DNA of 64,000 nt, taken from assembly GCF_013377085.1 (NCBI RefSeq), contig NZ_JACAAX010000006.1, positions 118,731 through 182,730 on the forward strand, in the 5' to 3' direction. The notes beneath the pieces were generated by a model. That model made no database searches and was not told the origin of the DNA. It saw only the letters and a program-made list of their open reading frames with translations. How positions within the stretch are numbered: the first letter of the stretch is position 1; each line of letters opens with the position of its first letter. The translations under genes were made by a program, and so were the position numbers. The DNA comes from Rhodoplanes sp. Its GTDB lineage: Bacteria; Pseudomonadota; Alphaproteobacteria; Rhizobiales; Xanthobacteraceae. Shown here piece by piece: positions 52,576 to 61,705 of the stretch.

Positions 52576-55500
52576 ATGGCACTGGTGAAAGCGCGTTCCC
52601 CGGCCGAGCTGGTCGCCCCCGGTCGTCCGCTGACGCTCGCGAGCGTCGCCGACGGCGCCGAGGGTTTCGTTTTAGGCGATCTCGCCCGCGCGGTCGCGGC
52701 GCGGCCCAATGCACCGGCCGTCAGCCTCCTGGTGGTGTGCCGCGACGGGCCGCGCATGGCCCAGCTCGCCCGCACGCTGCGGTTCTTCGCGCCGGATCTG
52801 GTGCAGCTCGAATTCCCGGCCTGGGACTGCCAGCCCTACGACCGCGTCTCGCCGCATCCCGGCATCGTCGCCGAGCGGATGATCGCGCTGGCGCGTCTCG
52901 CGCGCCTGAAGGGCAGCGAGCGCCCGACCGTGCTGCTCACCACGGTCAACGCCGTGGTCCAGCGCGTGCCGGCGAAGCGGACCGTCGCCGGGCAGGCGTT
53001 CTCGGCGGCGCCCGGCAACCGCCTCGCCATGGAGGGCATCACCCGTTGGCTCGAGCTCAACGGATATCTGCGCACCGCCACGGTGCGCGAGGCGGGCGAA
53101 TACGCCGTGCGGGGCGGCATCATCGATCTGTTTCCGCCCGGCCTCGGCGAGCCGGTGCGGCTCGACTTCTTCGGCGACACGCTGGAATCGATCCGGACCT
53201 TCGATCCCGAGACCCAGCGCACCCAGGACCAGCTCCACGCGCTCGATCTCGTGCCGGTCGCCGAGTTCCAGCTCGTCACCGAGACGATCCGAAAGTTCCG
53301 CCAGGGCTATGTCGCGGCTTTCGGCGCGACCACCTCGGACGACCAACTCTACGAGGCGGTGAGCGAAGGCCGCCGCTATCCCGGCATGGAGCACTGGCTG
53401 CCGCTGTTCCACGACCGGCTCGACACGCTGTTCGACTACCTGCCGGATACGCCGGTGGCGCTGGAGCCGCTGGCCGAGGAGGCCGCGCATGAGCGCCTCG
53501 CCCAGATCGCCGACTATTTCGACGCCCGCAAGCAAGCCGTGGCGATGGAAGGCGGCGGTCCCCCGTACAAGCCGCTGCCGCCCGAAAAGCTCTATCTGAC
53601 CGAAGCAGAGTGGCGCGAAAAGCTCGCCGACGGCGCGCTGGTGCGCATGACCCCGTTCGCCAGCCCGGAGGGCGCAGGCAAAGGGGCCGGCGCCGTGGTC
53701 GATGTCGGCACAAGGGCCGGCCACAATTTCGCGGCCGAGCGCGCCGCCTCCGCCGGCAACGTGTTCGAAGCCCTGAAGAGCCACGTCGACAAGCTGCAGT
53801 CGGCCGGCAAGCGCGTCGTCATCGCGCTGTGGAGCGAGGGCGCGCGCGATCGCACCAGCAGCGTGCTGACCGACCACAAGCTGGTCAATCTGCGCAATGT
53901 CGCGAGCTGGCCGGAGGCGCGTTCTCGGCCCGCCGTCGAGGTGGCGCTCGCCGTGCTCGGTCTCGAAGCCGGCTTCGAGACCGACGACCTCGCCGTCATC
54001 GGCGAGCAGGATATTTTGGGCGACCGCCTCGTCCGGCAACGTCGGTCTTCCAAGAAGGCCGAGAATTTCATCGCCGAGGTGACCAGCCTCGCGGCCGGCG
54101 ACCTCGTCGTCCATGTCGACCACGGCATCGGCCGCTTCATCGGGCTGAAGACGATCGAAGCCGCCGGCGCGCCGCACGACTGCCTGGAGATCCACTACGC
54201 CGGCCAGGACAAGCTCTACCTGCCGGTGGAGAACATCGAGCTCCTCTCGCGCTACGGTTCGGAGGACACGGCGGTCGAGCTCGATCGGCTCGGCGGCGCC
54301 GGCTGGCAGACCCGCAAAGCCCGGATGAAGCAGCGCATCCGCGAGATCGCCGGCGAGCTGATCAGGATCGCGGCGGAGCGGCTGCTGCGCGAGGCGCCGC
54401 GGCTGGCGATCGGGCAGGGCGTCTACGACGAGTTCTGCGCCGGCTTCCCGTGGGACGAGACCGAGGACCAGAAGAACGCCATCGACGCCGTGCTCGACGA
54501 TCTCTCGACCGGCCGGCCGATGGACCGGCTGGTGTGCGGCGACGTCGGTTTCGGCAAGACCGAGGTGGCGCTGCGCGCCGCGCTCGTCACCGTGATGAAC
54601 GGCAAGCAGGTCGCCGTGGTGGTGCCGACGACGCTGCTGGCGCGCCAGCATTTTCGCACATTTTCGACGCGGTTCCGCGGATTTCCGGTGAACGTCGCCC
54701 AGCTCTCGCGGCTCGCGACGCCGAAGGAGACGGCGGAGGCCAAAAAGGGCCTCGCCGACGGCCAGGTCGACATCGTGGTCGGCACTCACGCGCTGCTCGG
54801 CAAGACCATCAAGTTCAGGGATCTCGGCCTCGTCATCGTCGACGAGGAGCAGCATTTCGGCGTCGCCCACAAGGAGAAGCTCAAGAGGCTGCGGGCCGAG
54901 GTGCATGTCCTCACCCTGACTGCGACGCCGATTCCTCGCACCTTGCAGCTCGCCCTCACCGGCGTGCGCGAATTGTCGCTGATCGCGACGCCGCCGGTCG
55001 ACCGCCTCGCGGTGCGCACCTTCGTCACGCCGTTCGATCCGCTGATCGTGCGCGAGGCGCTTCTGCGCGAGCGCTACCGTGGCGGACAGGCCTTCTATGT
55101 CTGTCCTCGCATCGAGGATTTGGCCGAGGCGAAGGAGTTTTTGGAGAAGAGCGTGCCCGAGGTGCGGGTGATCACGGCGCACGGGCAGATGCCGGCCACC
55201 GTGCTCGAGGACGTGATGTCGGCCTTCTACGACGGCAAGTACGACGTGCTGCTGTCGACCACCATCGTCGAGTCCGGACTCGACATCCCGACCGCCAACA
55301 CGCTGATCGTGCATCGCGCCGACATGTTCGGCCTCGCCCAGCTCTATCAGCTCCGCGGCCGGGTCGGGCGCGCGAAAACCCGCGCCTATGCGCTGTTCAC
55401 GATTCCCGCCGCCAAGAAGATCACGCCGACGGCGGAGCGGCGGCTGAAAGTGTTGCAGTCGCTCGACACGCTCGGCGCCGGCTTTCAGCTCGCCTCGCAC

Positions 55501-56106
55501 GATCTCGACATCCGCGGCGCCGGCAATCTTCTGGGCGACGAGCAGTCCGGCCACATCAAGGAGGTCGGCTTCGAGCTCTACCAGCAGATGCTGGAGGAGG
55601 CTGTCGAGAGCCTGAAGGCCGGCGTGTCCGAGCCGGTCGCCGACCGCTGGTCGCCCCAGATCACCATCGGCATGCCGGTGCTGATCCCGGAGGATTACGT
55701 CGCCGATCTCTCGGTGCGGCTGGCGCTGTACCGCCGTCTCGCCGATCTCGACGACGAGCGCGAGATCGACGGATTCGCGGCCGAGCTGGTCGACCGCTTC
55801 GGAAAAATGCCGGAGGAGGTCGAGTATCTGCTGAGGACCGTGCTGCTGAAGGCGCTGTGCCGCCGCGCCAACGTGTCGAAGATCGACGCCGGCCCGAAGG
55901 GCGCCGTCATCTCGTTCCGCGACGACACCTTTGCGGATCCGGCCGGGCTCGTCTTCTACATCCGCAAGCAGGGCGTCGGAGCGCGCGTGCGCCCCGACAT
56001 GAAGGTGGTGTTCTTCGACGACTGGGAAGAGCCGGTCGACCGCCTCAAGGGCTCGACCGCCATCCTGCGGGATCTGGCCGCCATCGCCGAGAAGAAGGCG
56101 GCGTGA
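52576..56106 (+). CDS. mfd: Transcription-repair coupling factor
   Basis: This 1176-residue ATPase dislodges stalled RNA polymerase and recruits UvrA. The UvrB-like module covers about 1-370. The RNA-polymerase-interacting domain (about 495-580) has the typical VHVDHGIGRFIGLKTIE and QDKLYLPVENIELLSRYG. Walker A is GDVGFGKTEVAL near 655, motif II DEEQHFGV, and the TRCF C-terminal domain follows. Length and order are normal. The start at ATG 52576 is 170 bp after sdhE with a repeat in between. Confidence 0.96.
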   Translation: MALVKARSPAELVAPGRPLTLASVADGAEGFVLGDLARAVAARPNAPAVSLLVVCRDGPRMAQLARTLRFFAPDLVQLEFPAWDCQPYDRVSPHPGIVAERMIALARLARLKGSERPTVLLTTVNAVVQRVPAKRTVAGQAFSAAPGNRLAMEGITRWLELNGYLRTATVREAGEYAVRGGIIDLFPPGLGEPVRLDFFGDTLESIRTFDPETQRTQDQLHALDLVPVAEFQLVTETIRKFRQGYVAAFGATTSDDQLYEAVSEGRRYPGMEHWLPLFHDRLDTLFDYLPDTPVALEPLAEEAAHERLAQIADYFDARKQAVAMEGGGPPYKPLPPEKLYLTEAEWREKLADGALVRMTPFASPEGAGKGAGAVVDVGTRAGHNFAAERAASAGNVFEALKSHVDKLQSAGKRVVIALWSEGARDRTSSVLTDHKLVNLRNVASWPEARSRPAVEVALAVLGLEAGFETDDLAVIGEQDILGDRLVRQRRSSKKAENFIAEVTSLAAGDLVVHVDHGIGRFIGLKTIEAAGAPHDCLEIHYAGQDKLYLPVENIELLSRYGSEDTAVELDRLGGAGWQTRKARMKQRIREIAGELIRIAAERLLREAPRLAIGQGVYDEFCAGFPWDETEDQKNAIDAVLDDLSTGRPMDRLVCGDVGFGKTEVALRAALVTVMNGKQVAVVVPTTLLARQHFRTFSTRFRGFPVNVAQLSRLATPKETAEAKKGLADGQVDIVVGTHALLGKTIKFRDLGLVIVDEEQHFGVAHKEKLKRLRAEVHVLTLTATPIPRTLQLALTGVRELSLIATPPVDRLAVRTFVTPFDPLIVREALLRERYRGGQAFYVCPRIEDLAEAKEFLEKSVPEVRVITAHGQMPATVLEDVMSAFYDGKYDVLLSTTIVESGLDIPTANTLIVHRADMFGLAQLYQLRGRVGRAKTRAYALFTIPAAKKITPTAERRLKVLQSLDTLGAGFQLASHDLDIRGAGNLLGDEQSGHIKEVGFELYQQMLEEAVESLKAGVSEPVADRWSPQITIGMPVLIPEDYVADLSVRLALYRRLADLDDEREIDGFAAELVDRFGKMPEEVEYLLRTVLLKALCRRANVSKIDAGPKGAVISFRDDTFADPAGLVFYIRKQGVGARVRPDMKVVFFDDWEEPVDRLKGSTAILRDLAAIAEKKAA

Positions 56107-56117
56107 TGTCCCGGTTG

Positions 56118-56224
56118 GTCATTCCGGGGCGCGGGTCGAAGACCCGTGAACCCGGAATCCAGCCGAGCACACCGAGAGTGCCGCTGGATTCCGGGTCCGG
56201 CGCGTTGCGCCGGCCCGGAATGAC
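56118..56224. repeat. Palindromic intergenic repeat, family A
   Basis: Outer arms GGTCATTCCGGGGCGC and CGGCCCGGAATGAC and inner arms GAACCCGGAATCCAGCC and GCTGGATTCCGGGTCC are inverted. It begins 11 bp after the mfd stop codon. Confidence 0.88.
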
Positions 56225-56249
56225 GACGAACTGATCACTGGAATCGTCA

Positions 56250-56717
56250 ATGAGCATCGAAACGGTCCGCGCCTTCCTGGCCGAGACGGCCCCCGATCTC
56301 GCCGTGATCGAGCTTGCCGAGAGCACTGCGACGGTCGCGCTCGCCGCGCAGGGCCACGGAGTCGAGCCGGGTCAGATCGCCAAGACGCTGTCGCTGCGGG
56401 TCGGTGAGCGCGTGTTTCTGGTCGTCACCCGCGGCGACGCGCGGCTCGACAACAGGAAGGCCAAGGCGGCGTTCGGCGGCAAGGTGAAGATGCTGGGTGC
56501 CGACGAGGTTTTGTCCGTCACCGGCCATCCGGTCGGTGGCGTGTCGCCGTTCGGCCTGAAGACGCAGCTCGCGGTCTATTGCGACGTGTCGCTGAAGGAT
56601 TTCGACCAGGTGTTGCCGGCGGCCGGCTCGACCCACAGCGCCGTGAGGATCACGCCGGACCGGATGGCCGCGCTCACGGCCGCCGAATGGGTGGACGTGT
56701 GCAGCGTGGAGGCGTGA
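56250..56717 (+). CDS. YbaK/EbsC-type aminoacyl-tRNA editing domain protein
   Basis: This is a 155-residue stand-alone trans-editing enzyme of the YbaK family, which hydrolyses mischarged tRNA (for example Cys- or Ala-tRNA-Pro). The core LRVGERVFLVVTRGDARLDNRKAKAAF, with the catalytic Lys, and the later LGADEVLSVTGHPVGGVSPFGLK segment are visible. The C-terminal STHSAVRITPDRM is conserved. It follows mfd after a repeat and converges with the FrnE-like gene. Confidence 0.92.
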   Translation: MSIETVRAFLAETAPDLAVIELAESTATVALAAQGHGVEPGQIAKTLSLRVGERVFLVVTRGDARLDNRKAKAAFGGKVKMLGADEVLSVTGHPVGGVSPFGLKTQLAVYCDVSLKDFDQVLPAAGSTHSAVRITPDRMAALTAAEWVDVCSVEA

Positions 56718-56784
56718 GCTTCTTGCCCGTCAATCCGGCCTCGCGGGAATTCGCCCGCGCGCCGGAACGACGAAGCAGAAAACC

Positions 56785-57516
56785 TCAATACGGCCTCGCC
56801 TCGGGATCCGTGATCTCCCCGACCGCCAGCCTCCGGTTGAACGTCTCGGCGGCGCGCCGGATCGCATCGGCCAGATACTCGGGCGACTGCGCGCCGGAAA
56901 CCGCCAGCGATCCGCCGAACACGAAGCAGGGCACGCCCTCGACGCCGGCGCGCTGCGCCGCCTCGGCCTCGGTCGTCACGGCCGCCTCGTCCTGGTCCGT
57001 TGCGAGGCGTGCCGCGATGGTCGCGGCGTCGAGCCCTATGTCGGACGCCGCCTTGGCCAGCACGGCGTGCTGCGAGAGATCCTGGCCTTCGGTGAAATAC
57101 AGCTCCATCAGGCGCTGCTTCATGGCGCCGGCGAGGCCGGCGCTCCCCGCCTTGGCGGGGTCGGCGTCGCCGGCCCACTTGATCAGCCGGTGGCAGTCGA
57201 TGGTGTTGGGCTGGCGCGCCACCTTGTCGATCGCATAGGTGAGGCCCTCGGCGGCGGCCGCAGCGACGACGCGCGGCGCGTTCGCCATGTAGCGCTCCAC
57301 CGAGCCGAATTTCTTCTCCAGATACTCACGCCGGCTGATTCCCTCGCGCGGCACCCATGGATTGAGAAAATACGCGCGCCAGCGCACCGTCGTTCGGATG
57401 TCGGGCGTCGCCTCGAGCGCGCGCTCCAGGCGCCGCTTGCCGATGAAGCACCACGGACAGACCACGTCGGAGACGACGTCGATCGGCATGGCGGTCAGGA
57501 CGGGGGTGTCGGTCAT
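56785..57516 (-). CDS. DsbA-family oxidoreductase (FrnE-like)
   Basis: This 243-residue thioredoxin-fold protein has a CPWC active site at 20-23 (SDVVCPWCFIG), so it is likely a cytoplasmic disulfide isomerase of the FrnE/2-hydroxychromene-2-carboxylate isomerase-like group. The insertion domain with DCHRLIKWA and the C-terminal GVEGVPCFVFGG, with its cis-Pro, are typical. No signal peptide is present. AAGGAG lies 8 bp before the ATG at 57516. It is divergent from a small membrane-protein gene. Confidence 0.93.
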   Translation of the reverse strand: MTDTPVLTAMPIDVVSDVVCPWCFIGKRRLERALEATPDIRTTVRWRAYFLNPWVPREGISRREYLEKKFGSVERYMANAPRVVAAAAAEGLTYAIDKVARQPNTIDCHRLIKWAGDADPAKAGSAGLAGAMKQRLMELYFTEGQDLSQHAVLAKAASDIGLDAATIAARLATDQDEAAVTTEAEAAQRAGVEGVPCFVFGGSLAVSGAQSPEYLADAIRRAAETFNRRLAVGEITDPEARPY

Positions 57517-57687
57517 TTGAAAGCTCCTTCGCCCAAATCATAAGGGCGGCGATGGAATCACGGAAGCGCCGTCGGGCATGGACCTCGCCGCGCCGGCTTC
57601 GGCGCCGCGGCGTGCCCGTGTGAGCCGGATCACCGACCGACGGTTCGCGGGCCCGCATGGTCGCCGGGTGAAACGGAGAAAACGTCG

Positions 57688-57870
57688 ATGTCGCTGCGAA
57701 ACCTGTCCATCGTGATGGCGGTCTTCTGGACCGCCGGGATGCTGTGGATGAGCTGGCCGGTCAACGCGGTGGCCGTCGTCGTCTTCCCGGTCGGCGGGGT
57801 GGTGTTCGGCTGGCTGTGGTACCGGCTGTTCGGGGCATACATGCGCCGGCTCGGCCACCCCGTGCGGTGA
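57688..57870 (+). CDS. Small two-helix membrane protein
   Basis: This 60-residue protein has two hydrophobic segments (about 6-26 and 27-50) separated by a short turn, and a basic C-terminal end (RLFGAYMRRLGHPVR). GGAG lies about 12 bp before the ATG. I do not recognise a named family. Codon bias matches real genes in the window. It is divergent from the FrnE-like gene and converges with the degenerate GGDEF gene. Confidence 0.6.
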   Translation: MSLRNLSIVMAVFWTAGMLWMSWPVNAVAVVVFPVGGVVFGWLWYRLFGAYMRRLGHPVR

Positions 57871-57892
57871 CGGGCGACCGGGCCGCCGTCGA

Positions 57893-59161
57893 TCACTCCG
57901 CCGCGACCGTGGTCGGTTCGGAGACGCGGGCCAGCAGGGTCTCGACCGTGTCGGCGGATTTCAGCATCGCCAGCGTGACCGAGGCGTCGATGCGACCGGT
58001 CGGGTCGTCGGCCGGCGCCAGCATCGTATGGCGCAGCACGCTGGCGATCCGCCGCGCCACCGCATGGGCCTTGTCGAGCGGCGTCGCCGAGAACACCACG
58101 AGGATCGAGCCGTCGCTCGCCCGGCAGGCGAAGTCGACATTGCGGACGAGCCGGCCGGCCAGCCTTGCGGCGTCGAGGCTGGCGCGCTGATCGAGGCCGG
58201 ACGGGAACGAGAAGCGGGCGATGGAGAGCGAGAGGCCGTGCGCCTGCGCATCCTGCACGGCGCGGGCGAGGTCGCGCAGGAAGCCGGCCACCGTGAACAG
58301 GCCCGTATGGGCGTCGAGCAGGCCCTGCGCGTCGAGCGAGGCGAGCTGGCGGCGCAGCCGCGCCTCGAAGGCGTGCATGCGCACCAGCGGCAGGATAGCC
58401 GTGACGATGGCGGCGGGCTCGCCCGACAGGCATTCGAGATTGGGCAGCCGCACGGCGTCGAAGGTGGCGGGCAACTCCGGCAGAATCGCCACCGGGAGGT
58501 CGCGGAAGCGCGGATCCTCGGCCAGCGCGACCAGAAATGCTTCGAGCGTGCGCGGCCCGAAGCCGTCGCCGACGACGATGCCGTCGACGTCACGGGCATT
58601 GAGATGGCGAGCCGCCGTCTCGATGCCGAGCGCGCCGATCAGGCCGAGCCGCTCGCCGACCGCGGTGCCGAGCCCCGGATAGGTGCGCCCGCGTCCGGCG
58701 ACCAGAACGGTGGCGTCGTCGAGGGGATCGTGGCTCGGCCACGCCGGCGCGTCGGGATCCTTCTCGGCCAGCATGGCGGAGCGGCGCTCGACCGTCGCAT
58801 GGAGGGTGCGCACGCGCTGGGCCGAGGCGAGCCGGGCGACGATGCGCTCGCACGAGGCGTCGGCGGCGATCGGCAGCACGTTTGGCATGGCGTCGCGCAG
58901 GCCGTCGAGCGGCGCGGCGAGGACCGGCGTGAACACCGTGAAGGCCGCGATCGTGTGGGCGAGCTTTTCGAAGGTTTTTGTAGAGACCGTGTCGCCGGCC
59001 TGCGGCATCACGATGCCGGCCGGCTCGGTGCGCGACACCACGCCGGCCGCCTTCGACCAGACCGCGTCGATCACCGGATTGGCGCCGGCGGATTCGAGGG
59101 CGTGCACGAGAACCGGATCGATGTCCTCGGCGATGACCACGATCGGACCTTGCAACGACAT
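57893..59161 (-). CDS. Two receiver-like domains plus degenerate GGDEF, c-di-GMP signalling protein
   Basis: This 422-residue protein has the PleD/PopA domain order. Two receiver-like domains (about 5-120 and 150-270) lack a clear phospho-acceptor Asp: the first has VVIAEDID and the second VLVAGRGRT. A GGDEF-like domain (about 280-420) opens with LDAHTGLFTVAGFLRDLARAV, but the active GGDEF is replaced by SDGSI in CRASDGSILVVF. No I-site is evident. It should not make c-di-GMP; a binding or scaffold role, as for Caulobacter PopA, is possible. The ATG at 59161 is preferred because GGGAG lies 5 bp before it. Confidence 0.82.
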   Translation of the reverse strand: MSLQGPIVVIAEDIDPVLVHALESAGANPVIDAVWSKAAGVVSRTEPAGIVMPQAGDTVSTKTFEKLAHTIAAFTVFTPVLAAPLDGLRDAMPNVLPIAADASCERIVARLASAQRVRTLHATVERRSAMLAEKDPDAPAWPSHDPLDDATVLVAGRGRTYPGLGTAVGERLGLIGALGIETAARHLNARDVDGIVVGDGFGPRTLEAFLVALAEDPRFRDLPVAILPELPATFDAVRLPNLECLSGEPAAIVTAILPLVRMHAFEARLRRQLASLDAQGLLDAHTGLFTVAGFLRDLARAVQDAQAHGLSLSIARFSFPSGLDQRASLDAARLAGRLVRNVDFACRASDGSILVVFSATPLDKAHAVARRIASVLRHTMLAPADDPTGRIDASVTLAMLKSADTVETLLARVSEPTTVAAE

Positions 59162-59310
59162 CGGCACTCCCTCGGCATTCTGCCGCGAAGCTTAGGCGAA
59201 CGCCGTTAACGGGGCGTCAACGGTTGCCGTGGCGCAGGCCGGACGCAGTCGAGTCGTCGACGCGACGTGCGTCTGCATATGTCGGTGGTCGGGGATCCGC
59301 GGGTCGCTTC

Positions 59311-60048
59311 CTAAAGCGTGATGGTCAGGCCGTCGCGGGCCGTCTCGCACGGCACCTCGGCGCAGTGCGCCAGCATGTCATCGCCCATGTGGGTCAGGAT
59401 CAGCCGGCGCGGGGCGATGCGTGGCAGGTGCTGCGCCAGCGTGCCCCAGCTCAGATGGTACGGCACGACCTTCTCGAACCAGTACGCTTCGGCGATCATC
59501 AGATCGGCGTCACGCCCGAGCTCGACCAGGCTTTCGGTCCATTCGGTGTCGCCCGTATAGGCCAGCACCTTTCCGTCGAGCGTGATGCGATAGCCGTAGG
59601 CCGGGGCGACCGGCGCGCCGTGCTGCACCAGGGTCGGCCGGACCGTCACGCCGGCGACGGTACACGGCGCGTCGGCGGCGAGCTCGACCAGCGACAGCTC
59701 GAATTTCTGCCGCGTCGCCGACGAGCCCGGAAAGGCGAGCTCCATGGCGCGCGGGTACCACGCGGACAGGCCGGGCGGACCCGCGATGGTGAGGGGCCGC
59801 GTCCGCTTGGCGAGGAACTGCGCGTCGAGGATGAAGAACGGTATGCCGCCGGCGTGGTCGGCGTGCAGATGGGTGATCAGCAGGAGGTCGATGGCGTTGC
59901 GGTCGATGCCCTCGCGCTTGAGGCCGGCGAGCCCCGAGGCGCCGCAGTCGATCAGGAACCGCGTTCCGCTTGCCGTCACCTGAAAGCAGGTGTGGCCGCG
60001 GCCACCCGAGCCGAAGGCGTCGCCGCAGCCGACGAAGACGATCTCCAT
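59311..60048 (-). CDS. MBL-fold metallo-hydrolase, ribonuclease Z-like
   Basis: This 245-residue beta-lactamase-fold hydrolase begins with the strand IVFVGCGDAFGSGGRGHT. The metal motif LLITHLHADHAGG (about 55-67), the later Asp in LAYTGDTEW and His in ILTHMG complete the binuclear site. The order resembles RNase Z/ElaC and 3-prime-tRNase-like proteins. Substrate is not deducible from motifs alone. It sits 19 bp after the ligase-like gene and is likely cotranscribed with it. GGAGG precedes the ATG by 8 bp. Confidence 0.9.
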   Translation of the reverse strand: MEIVFVGCGDAFGSGGRGHTCFQVTASGTRFLIDCGASGLAGLKREGIDRNAIDLLLITHLHADHAGGIPFFILDAQFLAKRTRPLTIAGPPGLSAWYPRAMELAFPGSSATRQKFELSLVELAADAPCTVAGVTVRPTLVQHGAPVAPAYGYRITLDGKVLAYTGDTEWTESLVELGRDADLMIAEAYWFEKVVPYHLSWGTLAQHLPRIAPRRLILTHMGDDMLAHCAEVPCETARDGLTITL

Positions 60049-60067
60049 GACGGGGCCTCCGGATGTC

Positions 60068-61636
60068 TTACGCCGCCGCCGACTCGGCCGCCGGACGGCG
60101 GTCGCGGAACGCCGCGACGATCAGCGGGCTGACGCCGCGGGCCGTCAGCGCCTCGCGGATCGTCTCGCCGTGGCTCGCATGGCCGAACAGCCGCTGGCCC
60201 ATCAGGATGTCGGGCAGCGCCAGCAGCGTGGTGCCGGGCGCGATCTCCTCGGTCACCCGCTCGATCTCGGCGAGCGCCACCCGGTAGCCGCCGATGCCGA
60301 CGAAGCCGTAGGGCGGCGCCGTCACGGTGACGGTGTGGGTCTCCTTCTCGACCCGGCAAGGCTGGCGGGTGTCGACATAGAGATCGGGCTCGACCTGGAG
60401 GAACGGCCCGCTGCCGCGCTCGGCGCCGGGCGGAAAAGCGAAGCGCGGCACCATCGAGCCGCGGATCGTCAGCGTGCCCTGATCGGTGCGGGCGATCTCG
60501 GCGACCAGCGTGGCGCCTGGCGCGGTGCGGGGCGCCGTCACGGCGCCCAGCGCGATCGCGGCGGGGCGGCCGTCGGCGGCGCGGCAGGCGGCGATCAGTC
60601 CGGTCTCGCCGAACACCTGCAGATCGATCAGGCCGCAGGCACCGGCCGGCCAGTCGGCGCTCGCCGCAAGCCGCTCGGGCGCCCGCCACACGGCGATCAC
60701 GCTCTGCAGGCCGCCAGCCTGGCCGAGCACGCCGGCCTCCTGCAGCCGGGTCGCCAGCGGGCCGGGCACGGCGAGGACGCGGCCGTCGAGCTCGCCGAGC
60801 TGGCGGCCGAGCTCGACGGCGTCGAACGGCACATGCAGGGCCAGCGTGCCGCCGAGCAGCAGCCACGGCACGATGCCGGTCGACAGCGCCGCGAGCGAGG
60901 AGGGCTGCAGGGTCGAGACCACGGTGGTGCCGTGCTCCATCCGGCATTCGAGCGCGATGGAAAGGCCGGCGGCCAGAAGCTCGACATGGCTACGCCCGAC
61001 CGGCAGCGGTCCGCCCAGGTCGGTGTCGAAGGTGACGATCGCGACATGGGCGGCCGGGTTTATGGCGCGCTCGGCAGCCTGGAAGGGGCCCCCCGCCGGG
61101 GCCGTGAGGAGCGGATCGAGCGGCACCACACCATCCGGCAGGTCGCGCCCGAAAGCGCAGACGGCGCGCACCGTGAAGGCGTCGGCCGCCGCCGTCATGG
61201 CGACCTCGGCGAGGTCGGTGCCGCCGATCCGGCCGCCCGCGACGATGGCCTTGGCGCTGACGCGGGCCAATGCGGCGGCGAGCTCGGCGCGCCGCCACAG
61301 CAGCGGCACCGGCGCGGCGATCATTCCGGCGCGCAGCACGCCGAGCAGCGCCAGCACGCTCTCCGCCGTGTTGGGGAGCTGCAGCGCCACCACACTGTCG
61401 GTCGACAGGCCGAGGCTGCGGAACTGCCGGGCGATGGCGGAGACGATGCGGTCGACCTCGGCCCAGGTGAGCCGCAACGGCGCGCCGCCGAGCGCGCTGT
61501 CGCGGTGGCCGCCGTCGACCAGCGCCAGCGCGTCCGGCGCGCGGGCGAGCGCACGGGAAATCAGGTCGTCCAGCGTCACCCGGCCGGCATGCTGGGCCAG
61601 CAAGAGCTCGTCGGGCGAGGAGTCGCCGAGGATCAT
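60068..61636 (-). CDS. Degenerate adenylate-forming (acyl-CoA synthetase-like) protein
   Basis: This 522-residue protein has the ANL fold from the N-terminus (FRSLGLSTDSVVALQLPNTA) to the C-terminal GGYRVALAEIERV region. The phosphate-binding loop, normally TSGTTGxPKG, reads TFDTDLGGPLPVG, losing the Ser/Thr/Lys signature. The A7 motif (YxTGD) reads LYVDTRQ and the catalytic Lys of A10 is missing. The A5 region (FGETG) keeps the Glu. Loss of these residues suggests it no longer adenylates carboxylates, though it could bind acyl-CoA or nucleotides. It lies between the oligopeptide-binding protein and the MBL gene. Confidence 0.75.
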   Translation of the reverse strand: MILGDSSPDELLLAQHAGRVTLDDLISRALARAPDALALVDGGHRDSALGGAPLRLTWAEVDRIVSAIARQFRSLGLSTDSVVALQLPNTAESVLALLGVLRAGMIAAPVPLLWRRAELAAALARVSAKAIVAGGRIGGTDLAEVAMTAAADAFTVRAVCAFGRDLPDGVVPLDPLLTAPAGGPFQAAERAINPAAHVAIVTFDTDLGGPLPVGRSHVELLAAGLSIALECRMEHGTTVVSTLQPSSLAALSTGIVPWLLLGGTLALHVPFDAVELGRQLGELDGRVLAVPGPLATRLQEAGVLGQAGGLQSVIAVWRAPERLAASADWPAGACGLIDLQVFGETGLIAACRAADGRPAAIALGAVTAPRTAPGATLVAEIARTDQGTLTIRGSMVPRFAFPPGAERGSGPFLQVEPDLYVDTRQPCRVEKETHTVTVTAPPYGFVGIGGYRVALAEIERVTEEIAPGTTLLALPDILMGQRLFGHASHGETIREALTARGVSPLIVAAFRDRRPAAESAAA

Positions 61637-61705
61637 GGCCGCGTCCTTCGGGCGACGACCGGGGCCTGCGAATCCCGGTCCCGAATCGTCTCGACGCGAG
61701 AGTAC

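Noticed and set aside
52672..55554. A 960-codon open frame on the minus strand opposite mfd
   Set aside because: mfd has all expected helicase and coupling motifs on the plus strand; the opposite frame is unmatched, low-complexity shadow translation.
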